A DNA stretch of 39,134 bases from Brevundimonas sp. (GTDB taxonomy: Bacteria > Pseudomonadota > Alphaproteobacteria > Caulobacterales > Caulobacteraceae), in assembly GCF_024711105.1 (NCBI RefSeq), contig NZ_JANJTL010000007.1:1-39134 (forward strand), in the 5' to 3' direction. The stretch's first letter is position 1, and each line of letters begins with the position of its first letter. The notes below the pieces were generated by a model. That model did not search any database, was not told where the DNA came from, and worked only from the letters and a program-made list of their open reading frames with translations. The position numbers and the translations under genes were made by a program. Shown piece after piece: positions 32,558-39,134 of the stretch.

Positions 32558-34060
32558 TCAGATCTCCTGGTTGAAGGCGCCGATCTCGGGATGGCGGGCG
32601 AGGCGCGGCTTGATCTCCTCGCGGAACAGGGCGCGCATGTCGTCCTCGCTCCGGAGGCTCTCCACCACCACCACCAGTTCGGGCTTGTTCGAAGAGGCGC
32701 GGACCAGAACCCAGGAGCCGTCCTCCAAGTGCACCCGCGCGCCGTTCACGGTGATGACCTCGACGATCCTGCGGCCCAGGATCGAGCCGCCCTCGGCCCC
32801 CAGCCTTTCGTACTCGGCGACGATGCGTTCGAGCACCTCGTACTTCTGCTCGTCCGGGCAGTGGGGGCTCATGGTCAGGGAAGTGTGGGCGACCGGCAGG
32901 GCCTTCCTCAGTTCGCTGAGCTTCTTGCCCGGGTTGCGGTCCAGCATCTGGAGGATGGCGGCGGCCGCCACGATGCCGTCGTCGTAGCCCCGCCCGATCG
33001 GGGCGTTGAAGAAGAAGTGGCCGCTCTTCTCGAAGCCGGCGAGCGCGCCGAGCTCGGCGGTCTTGCGCTTGATGTAGGAGTGGCCTGTCTTCCAGTAGAC
33101 GGTCTCGGCGCCGTTGGCCTTCAGGACCTCGTCGGTCTTGTAGAGGCCGGTCGACTTCACATCGACGACGAAGGTGGCGTTCGGGTGCAGGGCCGAGAGG
33201 TCGCGGGCCAGCATCAGGCCGATCTTGTCGGCGAAGATCTCCTCGCCGGTGTCATCGACCACGCCGCAGCGGTCGCCGTCGCCGTCGAAGCCCAGGCAGA
33301 CGTCCGCTCCTTGCGCCTTCACCGCCTTGGACATCTCGACCAGCATCTCGTGGTCTTCCGGGTTCGGATTGTATTTCGGGAAGGTCCAGTCGAGCTCGCA
33401 GTCCATCTCGACCACCTCGGCGCCCATGGCCCGCAGGGCGTCGGGGGCGAAGGCGCCGGCGGTGCCGTTGCCGCAGGCGGCGATGACCTTGATCGGCCGG
33501 CTCAGCTTCACCTTGCCGGCGACCTCCTGGATGTAATGGTCGCGGAAGTTCTCGATGCGGACCAGCTTGCCGCCGTCGCGTTCGACGCCCTGGCCGCCCA
33601 GCACGATCTCCTTGAGCCGGCCGATTTCGTCCGGGCCGAAGGTCAGCGGCGCCTTGGCCCCCATCTTCACGCCGGTCCAGCCGTTCTCGTTGTGGCTGGC
33701 GGTGACCATGGCCACGCACGGGGCGTCGAGCGCGAACTGGGCGAAATAGGCCATCGGCGACAAGGCCAGGCCGATGTCCAGCACCTCGCAGCCGGCCTGA
33801 ATGAGGCCGAGCGTCAGGGCCTGTTTCACGCTGAGGGAATAGGACCGGAAGTCGTGGCCGACGACGACGCGCGGGCGCTGGCCGATCTCGTGGATGTAGG
33901 TCCCCAGGCCCAGGCCGAGCGCCTGGATGCCGAGCAGGTTGATCTCCTTCTCCAGCACCCAGCGGGCGTCGTATTCCCGGAACCCCGTGGCCTTAACCAG
34001 CGGAATGTTCTCGTAATCGGGGGTGTTGGGCTTGAGGTCGGCGCGCGGTGTCTGGCTCAT
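32558..34060 (-). CDS. Phosphomannomutase/phosphoglucomutase (AlgC/ManB type)
   Basis: A 500-residue alpha-D-phosphohexomutase. Key blocks: 'FREYDARWVLEKEIN' at the N-terminus, 'VGHDFRSYSL', active Ser loop 'VTASHNENGWTGVKMG', metal loop 'GFDGDGDRCGV', sugar loop 'AGFEKSGHFFF' and phosphate site 'RASSNKPELVVVVE'. It interconverts hexose 6- and 1-phosphates. Whether glucose or mannose is preferred is not readable. It would supply glucose-1-phosphate to GalU or mannose-1-phosphate to polysaccharide. ATG 34060 begins MSQTPRADLK. It is divergent from an APH-type gene across 101 bases that hold two inverted repeats. Confidence 0.93.
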   Translation of the reverse strand: MSQTPRADLKPNTPDYENIPLVKATGFREYDARWVLEKEINLLGIQALGLGLGTYIHEIGQRPRVVVGHDFRSYSLSVKQALTLGLIQAGCEVLDIGLALSPMAYFAQFALDAPCVAMVTASHNENGWTGVKMGAKAPLTFGPDEIGRLKEIVLGGQGVERDGGKLVRIENFRDHYIQEVAGKVKLSRPIKVIAACGNGTAGAFAPDALRAMGAEVVEMDCELDWTFPKYNPNPEDHEMLVEMSKAVKAQGADVCLGFDGDGDRCGVVDDTGEEIFADKIGLMLARDLSALHPNATFVVDVKSTGLYKTDEVLKANGAETVYWKTGHSYIKRKTAELGALAGFEKSGHFFFNAPIGRGYDDGIVAAAAILQMLDRNPGKKLSELRKALPVAHTSLTMSPHCPDEQKYEVLERIVAEYERLGAEGGSILGRRIVEVITVNGARVHLEDGSWVLVRASSNKPELVVVVESLRSEDDMRALFREEIKPRLARHPEIGAFNQEI

Positions 34061-34101
34061 GGCGCGATCCCTAGCCGCAACGCGGTCCGGTTCCAACCTC
34101 G

Positions 34102-34120
34102 GTTTCGCGACAGGCGAAAC
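34102..34120. promoter_or_regulatory. Inverted repeat GTTTCGC-N5-GCGAAAC
   Basis: Perfect 7-base arms (34102-34108 and 34114-34120) with a GACAG spacer. It lies 42 bases from both ATGs of the divergent phosphohexomutase and APH-type genes, so close to the middle of the shared region. Size fits a dimeric repressor operator. No regulator can be named. Confidence 0.4.
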
Positions 34121-34123
34121 AGG

Positions 34124-34143
34124 CTTGGCCGGCGCCGGGCAAG
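34124..34143. promoter_or_regulatory. 20-bp near-palindrome beside the GTTTCGC repeat
   Basis: CTTGGCCGGCGCCGGGCAAG is palindromic apart from one mismatched position in each half (34128 and 34139). It follows the GTTTCGC repeat by three bases and ends 18 bases before the APH-type ATG. It could be an operator or a leader hairpin. High GC content raises chance expectation. Confidence 0.3.
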
Positions 34144-34161
34144 GCCGCTAAGCCTAGGCGC

Positions 34162-35232
34162 ATGAGCCAGACGCCCGCCGAGCAAGCCTTCACCGGGGCC
34201 AAGCCCGTCGACGAGCGGCTGAGGTTCGACGAGGCGGCGTTGGCGCGCTGGATGGCGGCGAACGTCGAGGGGTTCGAGGGACCCATCGAGGTCAGCCAGT
34301 TCAAGGGCGGCCAGTCGAACCCGACCTATCTCGTGAGGTCGGCCAACAGGGACTACGTCCTGCGGCGCAAGCCGCCGGGCGTGCTGCTGCCCTCGGCGCA
34401 CGCGGTGGACCGGGAGTTTCGGGTCATCTCGGCCTTGCATTCGGTCGGCTATCCGGTCGCGCGGCCCTGGGCCCTGTGCGAGGACCCGGAGGTGATAGGC
34501 ACGGCCTTTTACCTGATGGACCGGGTCGAGGGGCGCATCCTGTGGAACCTGGCCCTGCCGGACCAGACGCCGGACGAACGCCGCGCCATCTACGAGGCCC
34601 AGATCGACGCCCTGGCCGACCTGCACCGGATCGACCCGGAGGCCGTCGGGCTCGGCGACTATGGCAAGCCGGGCAACTATTTCGCGCGCCAGGTCGGGCG
34701 CTGGTCCAAGCAGTACCGGGCGTCCGAGACCCACACGGTTAAGGCCATGGACCGGCTGATCGACTGGCTGCCGCAGGGCCTGCCCGAGGATGCGCCGGCG
34801 CGGATCGTCCACGGTGACTTCCGGCTCGACAACATGATCCTGGCGCCCGACCGGGCCGAGGTCCGGGCTGTGCTGGACTGGGAGCTGTCGACGCTGGGCG
34901 ATCCCTTGGCCGACGTCAGCTATTTCCTGATCGCCTGGGTGATCCCGGCGAGCGAGCGCAACGGACTGGCGGGGCTGGATCTGGAGACGCTGGGCATTCC
35001 GTCGATGCGGGATGCGATCGCCCGCTACTGCGCGCGAACCGATCGAGAGGGCCTGCCGCAGCTGGACTGGCTGCTCAGCTACAACCTGTTCCGCCTGGCG
35101 GCGATCTGCCAGGGCATCGGCGGCCGTGTCCGCGACGGCACGGCGGCCAGCCCTCACGCCGCCGCCATGGCCGCCCGGGTCGACCCGCTGGCGGAAGCGG
35201 CGTGGCGCTTCGCGGAGCGGGCGGGGGCCTAG
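34162..35232 (+). CDS. APH-type phosphotransferase (ACAD10/11-like)
   Basis: A 356-residue protein-kinase-like phosphotransferase. 'EVSQFKGGQSNPTYLV' and 'YVLRRKPPGVLLPSAHAVDR' form the nucleotide-binding lobe. The catalytic loop is 'IVHGDFRLDNMIL', and the metal Asp is in 'AVLDWELSTLGDPLADVSYF'. This is the branch fused to acyl-CoA dehydrogenase in ACAD10/11, which phosphorylates 4-hydroxyacyl-CoA in that system. A free-standing version may do the same in fatty or lactone acid catabolism, and no partner dehydrogenase is adjacent. It is unlikely to be an antibiotic resistance gene. ATG 34162 starts MSQTPAEQAF. The C-terminus ends before a 169-base convergent gap. Confidence 0.9.
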   Translation: MSQTPAEQAFTGAKPVDERLRFDEAALARWMAANVEGFEGPIEVSQFKGGQSNPTYLVRSANRDYVLRRKPPGVLLPSAHAVDREFRVISALHSVGYPVARPWALCEDPEVIGTAFYLMDRVEGRILWNLALPDQTPDERRAIYEAQIDALADLHRIDPEAVGLGDYGKPGNYFARQVGRWSKQYRASETHTVKAMDRLIDWLPQGLPEDAPARIVHGDFRLDNMILAPDRAEVRAVLDWELSTLGDPLADVSYFLIAWVIPASERNGLAGLDLETLGIPSMRDAIARYCARTDREGLPQLDWLLSYNLFRLAAICQGIGGRVRDGTAASPHAAAMAARVDPLAEAAWRFAERAGA

Positions 35233-35233
35233 C

Positions 35234-35266
35234 TGCAGTCCCGAAATCGACTGCAACTGCAGCAGT
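35234..35266. repeat. Clustered ACTGC/GCAGT repeats in a convergent gap
   Basis: TGCAGT (35234-35239), ACTGCA (35250-35255) and the odd palindrome ACTGC-A-GCAGT (35256-35266) lie directly after the APH-type stop. The arms can pair in more than one way. The remaining gap to 35401 has only a short CCCGC/GCGGG hairpin (35379-35395). No T-tract. It may help end or protect the APH-type transcript. Confidence 0.35.
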
Positions 35267-35401
35267 GCACGGCTCCTGTATCTGGCGATGTCAAAGACCG
35301 ACCGACAGTCTAGGCGCGGACGAACCTACGGGTGTTTGCGTCGCGGAAATCGAGCCCTATATCTCTAGGATCAGTGACTTGCCCGCGCGAAATGCGGGAG
35401 C

Positions 35402-36001
35402 CTAGTCCAACCGCCACACCCGCTGGATCTCGATCCGCGGCTCAAGCATCTGGCCGCGCATGACTCCTTCGCCCTCCGTCGCGGAGCGGGGCGCGGCCAG
35501 GATGGCGCGGACGACCTCCATGCCCTGGATCACGCGGCCGAAGGCGGCGTAGCCGGCGTCGTCGTCCTGTCCGCCCGGGCGGCCGTCGAGATAGGTGTTG
35601 TCGCCGACCATGATGGTGAAGTCGCCAGTGGCGGTGCCGGGGTCCCAGCGGGCCATGGAGATGACGCCGTCGGTGTGGCTGAGGCCCGTCTGGGTGGTCG
35701 GTTCATGGGCGATGGGCGGCAGCACGCGCTCGGGGTCGTTGTTGGTCCCGCCCTGGATGAGGCCAAGGTCGGGCCGGCCGGCCATGGCGCGGTAGAAGGT
35801 CGTGCCCTCGAAGCGGCCTTCGTCCACATAGCGCAGGAAGTTGGTCGCGGTGATCGGCGCGCGGACGGTGTCGACCTCGACCGTGAAGGTGCCGGCCGAG
35901 GTCTGGAAGGCCACGCGCGGCAGGGCCTCCTGAGCGGTGGCAGGCGCGGCCACGAGCGCCATCGCCGTGACGATCAGGGCGAAGAGCGAGCGGCGGTTCA
36001 T
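35402..36001 (-). CDS. Exported cyclophilin-type peptidyl-prolyl isomerase
   Basis: A 199-residue PPIase. Signal peptide MNRRSLFALIVTAMALVAAP with likely cleavage near 'ATAQ' places it in the periplasm. The cyclophilin core has 'ITATNFLRYVDEGRFEGTTF', 'IQGGTNNDPERVLPPIAHE' and 'GYAAFGRVIQGMEVV'. The Phe and Arg of the canonical FHR active site are altered (FYRAM), and the family's Gln is kept in IQGG. It should help folding of envelope proteins. It is 13 bases behind the histidine phosphatase on the same strand. Confidence 0.9.
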   Translation of the reverse strand: MNRRSLFALIVTAMALVAAPATAQEALPRVAFQTSAGTFTVEVDTVRAPITATNFLRYVDEGRFEGTTFYRAMAGRPDLGLIQGGTNNDPERVLPPIAHEPTTQTGLSHTDGVISMARWDPGTATGDFTIMVGDNTYLDGRPGGQDDDAGYAAFGRVIQGMEVVRAILAAPRSATEGEGVMRGQMLEPRIEIQRVWRLD

Positions 36002-36014
36002 GGCGAAACTCCGG

Positions 36015-36641
36015 TCAGCGCCGCTCGAAGCGGCGGGCGCTCCAGTACTGGAAGCCCTGGTCCTCGACGCAGCGCCAGCCGCGCTTGGTCAGCTCCATCC
36101 CGACCATGCCGTTGAAGAAGCCGTGGGCGAAGACGAGCACGTTGCGGCCCGAGGCGGCATGCTGCTCCAGCATGTCGGCGGCGCGGCGGGCACGGGCCTT
36201 GGCCTGGTCGCGGGTCTCCTCGCCCTGGTGGTGGTTGAAGGCCCACCACCAGAAGCGGGCGATGACGCCCCAGGTGCGCGGCGAGAACCGCATCCAGGCC
36301 GGAAAGCGGGGCGGCGGCAGGGGGGCCTCAACGAAGATCTCGTCGACCTGCAGCGGCTGGTCGCCGGCGGCGGCCTTGGCGGTTTCGATGGCGCGGGGGC
36401 GCGGAGAGTGCAGGATCAGGGCGTCGCGGGCGGCCTCCTGCAGGCAGGTCGGCGCGGTCTGGCCTTCGAGCAGGCCGCCGACCTCGTACCTGGCCCACCA
36501 GGCGCGGTATTCGTCGGACGTCAGGCGGCAGCGGCGCGACAGGGCGGGCTCGCCGTGGCGGGTCAGAATCACGGCGCCGGGTCGCGACGGCGGCGTCGCG
36601 GCGAGAGTCTCGCAATTCTCAGCCTGCACCGTGTCCAGCAT
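36015..36641 (-). CDS. Histidine phosphatase family protein
   Basis: A 208-residue phosphoglycerate-mutase-like phosphatase. The catalytic RHG is residues 28-30 in 'VILTRHGEPALSR', and the second His is in 'VLVFAHGFFNGMVG'. A Trp-rich insertion ('RFWWWAFNHHQGEETRDQAK') occupies the cap. It is cytoplasmic with no signal peptide. The ATG at 36641 gives a 20-residue leader before the core; an internal start is possible. Substrate not assigned. It heads a minus-strand pair with the cyclophilin. The deacetylase gene ends 39 bases upstream of it. Confidence 0.88.
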   Translation of the reverse strand: MLDTVQAENCETLAATPPSRPGAVILTRHGEPALSRRCRLTSDEYRAWWARYEVGGLLEGQTAPTCLQEAARDALILHSPRPRAIETAKAAAGDQPLQVDEIFVEAPLPPPRFPAWMRFSPRTWGVIARFWWWAFNHHQGEETRDQAKARARRAADMLEQHAASGRNVLVFAHGFFNGMVGMELTKRGWRCVEDQGFQYWSARRFERR

Positions 36642-36680
36642 CCCTGAAGGCGGCGGTCCTTCCCCGTGGACCGGCGCGCC

Positions 36681-37598
36681 TCATACCTCCCCTAGCGCCT
36701 GCATATGGGCGACGGAAGAAAGCCCGAGCCCTTCAAGGTCGTAACCGCCCTCCAGAGTCGAAACAAGCCGCCCCTTGGCGTGACGCCGCGCCACGGTGAG
36801 AACCGCGCGCGTCGCCCAGGCGAAGTCCTCGGCCTCCAGCGACTGATGCGCCAGCGGATCGCGGCGGTGGGCGTCGAAGCCGGCGGAGATCAGCACCAGG
36901 TCGGGGCGGAAGGCGTCCAGCGGCCCGAGCAGCGCCTGCTCGAACAGCGCCCGCCAGGTCGCGGGGCTGGCGTGGGGCGCGACTGGCGCATTGGCGATGT
37001 TGCCGACGCCGCGCTCGTCGGCCGAGCCGGTGCCGGGATAGAGCGGCGACTGGTGGATGGAGCCGAGGAACAGGCTGTCGTCCGTCTCGAAGGCGGCCTG
37101 GGTGCCGTTGCCGTGGTGCACGTCGAAGTCGATCACGGCCACGCGCGCCAATCCCTCGGCTTGGGCCACGCGGGCTGCGACCGCGACGTTGGAGAACAGG
37201 CAGAAGCCCATGGCCTGGCCGGGCTCGGCGTGGTGGCCGGGCGGGCGCACGGCGGCGAAGGCGCGGGTCCGTTCGCCCCGGGCCACGTCGCGGACGGCCT
37301 GGATGACGGCGCCGGCGGCCAGGCGGGCGGCGCGCACGCTGCCCGGCGACAGCGCCGTGTCGGGGTCCAGATAGGCCAGTCCCGAGGCCGGGGAGGCTTC
37401 GAGGATGCGCGCCACGTAGGCCGAGGGGTGGATGCGCTCCAGGTCCGCGACCTCGGCCTCTTCGGCGGGGATCGTCTCGCGGTCGAGCCCGGCGTCGGCG
37501 AGCGCATCGAGCACGGCCTTCAGCCGCGCGGGGCTTTCCGGGTGGCCCGCGCCGGGAGAGTGGCCCAGCATGTCGGGGTGGGTGTAGAGGGCGACCAT
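36681..37598 (-). CDS. Histone-deacetylase-family (acetylpolyamine amidohydrolase-like) protein
   Basis: A 305-residue zinc deacetylase. The active-site His pair is in 'VRPPGHHAEPGQAMGFCLF', the zinc ligands in 'VAVIDFDVHHGNGTQAAF' and 'LISAGFDAHRRDPLAH'. The family end 'LEGGYDLEGL' is also present. Bacterial members remove acetyl groups from polyamines or proteins. Its ATG (37598-37596) overlaps the ATG of the plus-strand GNAT gene in the CATG at 37596-37599. GGGAAGGG lies two bases before its start codon, so the start is well supported. Its promoter must lie inside the GNAT gene. Confidence 0.93.
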   Translation of the reverse strand: MVALYTHPDMLGHSPGAGHPESPARLKAVLDALADAGLDRETIPAEEAEVADLERIHPSAYVARILEASPASGLAYLDPDTALSPGSVRAARLAAGAVIQAVRDVARGERTRAFAAVRPPGHHAEPGQAMGFCLFSNVAVAARVAQAEGLARVAVIDFDVHHGNGTQAAFETDDSLFLGSIHQSPLYPGTGSADERGVGNIANAPVAPHASPATWRALFEQALLGPLDAFRPDLVLISAGFDAHRRDPLAHQSLEAEDFAWATRAVLTVARRHAKGRLVSTLEGGYDLEGLGLSSVAHMQALGEV

Positions 37599-38130
37599 GG
37601 CCCTTCCCTACTCCGCCTCCATCCGCCCCGCCACGCCCGATGACGCCGCGGCCCTGGCCGAGCTTGGCCGGCGCACCTTTCTCGAGACCTTCGTCGAGGA
37701 ATTCGCCATTCCCTATCCGCAGGCCGACCTGGACCGGTTCATCGCCGAGGTGTTCGACATCTCGGTCATCCAGGTGCGGCTGGAGCATCCGGACCACGTC
37801 TGGGATGTCGCCGAGATCGATGGGGTGATCGGGGCCTTCTCCGAGACCGGACCGGCGTCCATGCCGCATCCGGACCTGAAGCCCGAGCATGGCGAGCTGC
37901 GCCGCCTCTATGTCGCGCGCGAGCATCAAGGGAAGGGGCTGGGCAAGGCGCTGCTAGAGCGGGCCTTGGCGCGCATGGACGAGAAGCCGGGCCCGCAGTG
38001 GCTGAGCGTGTGGAGCGGCAACCTCAAGGCCCAGGCGCTCTATCGCGCCTACGGCTTCGAAAAAGCCGGGGAGTACGGCTTTCCGGTCGGCGACTGGCGC
38101 GACCACGAGTTCATCTTCAGGAGGGGCTGA
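37597..38130 (+). CDS. GNAT family N-acetyltransferase
   Basis: A 177-residue acetyltransferase using acetyl-CoA. Core signs: '[20 protein letters not shown]', beta-strand '[10 protein letters not shown]', the CoA loop '[17 protein letters not shown]', and '[20 protein letters not shown]'. The ATG at 37597 is the only start because a stop (TAG, 37585-37587) lies three codons before it, with GAGGG as ribosome site. It is head-to-head with the deacetylase, start codons overlapping. Its stop overlaps the nitroreductase ATG as TGATG. Substrate could be a small amine or a protein. Confidence 0.92.
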   Translation: MALPYSASIRPATPDDAAALAELGRRTFLETFVEEFAIPYPQADLDRFIAEVFDISVIQVRLEHPDHVWDVAEIDGVIGAFSETGPASMPHPDLKPEHGELRRLYVAREHQGKGLGKALLERALARMDEKPGPQWLSVWSGNLKAQALYRAYGFEKAGEYGFPVGDWRDHEFIFRRG

Positions 38131-38804
38131 TGAAGGACCATCCGTGCACGCAGTTGCCGGCATTGCCCGAGTTCGACGACTCCGAACGCGTGGCGCGGGC
38201 GACGGCGTTTCGCGAGCACCTCGGCCGCAGGCGGACCGTGCGGGAGTATTCGGACCGGCCCGTCCCGCGCGCGGTGATCGAGCAGGCCCTGCTGGCGGCC
38301 GGCAGCGCGCCCTCGGGCGCCAATCACCAGCCCTGGTTCTTCGCGGTCATCGAAAGCGCCGAGGCGCGCCGGCGGGTGCGCGCGGCGGCCGAGGCCGAGG
38401 AGAAGGCCTTCTACGAGGAAAAGGCGCCGCAGGAGTGGCTGGACGCGCTCGCGCCGCTGGGCACCGATCCCGACAAGGGCTTCCTCGAGGTGGCCCCCGT
38501 GCTGATCGCCATCTTCGCCCAGAAGCGCGGCGGACCCCGGCCCGGTGACCAGAAGAAAAACTACTACGTCACCGAAAGCGTCGGCATCGCCACCGGCCTG
38601 TTGATCGCGGCGCTGCACGACGCCGGCCTGGCGACCCTGACCCACACGCCGGCGCCGATGAGCTTCCTCAACGAGATCTGCGGCCGGCCGGACAGCGAAA
38701 AGCCGTTCCTCCTGCTGGTCGCCGGACACCCCGCGCCGGACGCCACCGTGCCGCTGGCGGCGCTGGACAAGAAGCCGCTGGAGGCCATCTCCGCCTGGAT
38801 CTGA
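38130..38804 (+). CDS. Nitroreductase family protein
   Basis: A 224-residue FMN-dependent oxidoreductase. N-terminal FMN-binding '[20 protein letters not shown]' is followed by '[19 protein letters not shown]'. Later blocks are '[20 protein letters not shown]' and '[11 protein letters not shown]'. The ATG (38130-38132) overlaps the GNAT stop by one base, with AGGAGGGG inside the GNAT 3' end, so the two are translationally coupled. An iodotyrosine-deiodinase-like or nitroarene reductase role is possible; the substrate is unknown. The DUF72 gene begins 36 bases later. Confidence 0.92.
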   Translation: MKDHPCTQLPALPEFDDSERVARATAFREHLGRRRTVREYSDRPVPRAVIEQALLAAGSAPSGANHQPWFFAVIESAEARRRVRAAAEAEEKAFYEEKAPQEWLDALAPLGTDPDKGFLEVAPVLIAIFAQKRGGPRPGDQKKNYYVTESVGIATGLLIAALHDAGLATLTHTPAPMSFLNEICGRPDSEKPFLLLVAGHPAPDATVPLAALDKKPLEAISAWI

Positions 38805-38840
38805 CCGGAACCGGCGCCGTGCGCCGCCGGTTCGGCCCGC

Positions 38841-39134
38841 ATGGGCGAGGTTCGCATCGGCACGTCGGGCTGGGCCTACAAGGACTGGAACGGGCCGTTC
38901 TATCCGGAGGAGATCAAGGCGAAGGACCGCTTGGCCTATATCTCCGGGCGGTTTCCGACGCTGGAGATCAACGCCAGCTTCTACCGAATGCCGACCCAGG
39001 CCGCGGTCGCGGGCTGGCGCGAGCAGACGCCGGACGACTTCGTCTTCGCCTGGAAGGCCTCGCGTTTCATCACCCACATGAAGCGCCTGAAGGAGCCCGA
39101 GGAGCCGCTGGTCTACATGTTCTCGCGCGCCGAC
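38841..39134 (+). CDS. DUF72 domain-containing protein (5' part, cut by window end)
   Basis: The first 98 residues of a DUF72 protein, open to the right edge. The start '[20 protein letters not shown]' followed by '[20 protein letters not shown]' and '[15 protein letters not shown]' is diagnostic of the family, which adopts a TIM-barrel fold. Full length would be about 250 residues. Function is not established. It may be cotranscribed with the nitroreductase. Confidence 0.9.
   Translation, partial: MGEVRIGTSGWAYKDWNGPFYPEEIKAKDRLAYISGRFPTLEINASFYRMPTQAAVAGWREQTPDDFVFAWKASRFITHMKRLKEPEEPLVYMFSRAD

Noticed and set aside
34162..35232. APH-type gene as an aminoglycoside resistance gene
   Set aside because: Motif spacing and the 'GGQSNPTYLV' lobe fit the ACAD10/11-like metabolic branch, with no resistance context.
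35288..35368. Short plus-strand frame (about 26 codons) in the 35233-35401 gap
   Set aside because: No ribosome site, no recognisable product and strongly Arg-rich composition.

Overview
This window is about 39 kb of gene-dense, very GC-rich chromosome from an alphaproteobacterium, most likely a member of the Caulobacteraceae (Caulobacter, Phenylobacterium or Brevundimonas type). The assignment rests on gene content: an RcdA-type CtrA-degradation regulator, a TrcR/DUF1013 cell-cycle regulator, the divergent alphaproteobacterial form of histidyl-tRNA synthetase, an FtsY with a very short acidic domain, and several small alphaproteobacterial families (DUF1192, two YdcH/DUF465, TIGR02444). I see no insertion sequence, prophage, CRISPR array, tRNA or rRNA gene. 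No gap between genes exceeds 300 bases; the largest are about 240, 225, 195, 180 and 170 bases.

Layout. 1-2463 (minus): DUF969-DUF979-DUF2891, a translationally coupled unit of the putative 5-oxoproline transporter type, cut by the left edge. 2606-6871 (plus): 3-hydroxyacyl-CoA dehydrogenase, two membrane proteins and hisS, then a structured region with the only convincing rho-independent terminator. 7098-7952 (minus): an ATP-grasp protein. 8031-11288 (plus): adenosine kinase-ftsY-yciB, then a MarR regulator. 11285-12770 (minus): two tandem LytM/M23 proteins. 13009-15550: a WYL regulator, a divergent 81-aa orphan and a CaiB-type CoA transferase. 15644-19508 (plus): thiE-like, MASE1 histidine kinase, efp, suhB. 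19515-21108: ubiX-TIGR02444 flanked by two YdcH paralogues. 21131-26973: trcR, DUF1428, quinone oxidoreductase, DUF1192, rcdA, a pantothenate-kinase-like P-loop kinase convergent on coaBC, and galU. 27084-28169: three tandem small lipoproteins. 28183-34060: glmS, glmM, a YeiH-type transporter and pgm/manB. 34162-39134: an APH-type kinase, exported cyclophilin, histidine phosphatase, a deacetylase head-to-head with a GNAT acetyltransferase, a nitroreductase and a DUF72 protein cut by the right edge.

How the genes fit together. Much of the right half supplies envelope and cofactor precursors: GlmS and GlmM make glucosamine-1-phosphate for peptidoglycan and LPS, GalU and the phosphohexomutase feed UDP-glucose and mannose routes, and CoaBC with the kinase-like protein touches CoA synthesis. 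The LytM pair acts on the product, peptidoglycan. FtsY, YciB, RcdA and TrcR add membrane-protein targeting, envelope and cell-cycle functions.

The content is largely ordinary core chromosome, and I find no complete new defence or mobile system. The observations most worth checking are a hairpin that pairs into the hisS start codon, a deacetylase and an acetyltransferase whose start codons overlap head-to-head, a possible small RNA after hisS, a sigma-54-like site before rcdA, and a shortened pantothenate-kinase-like protein beside coaBC.
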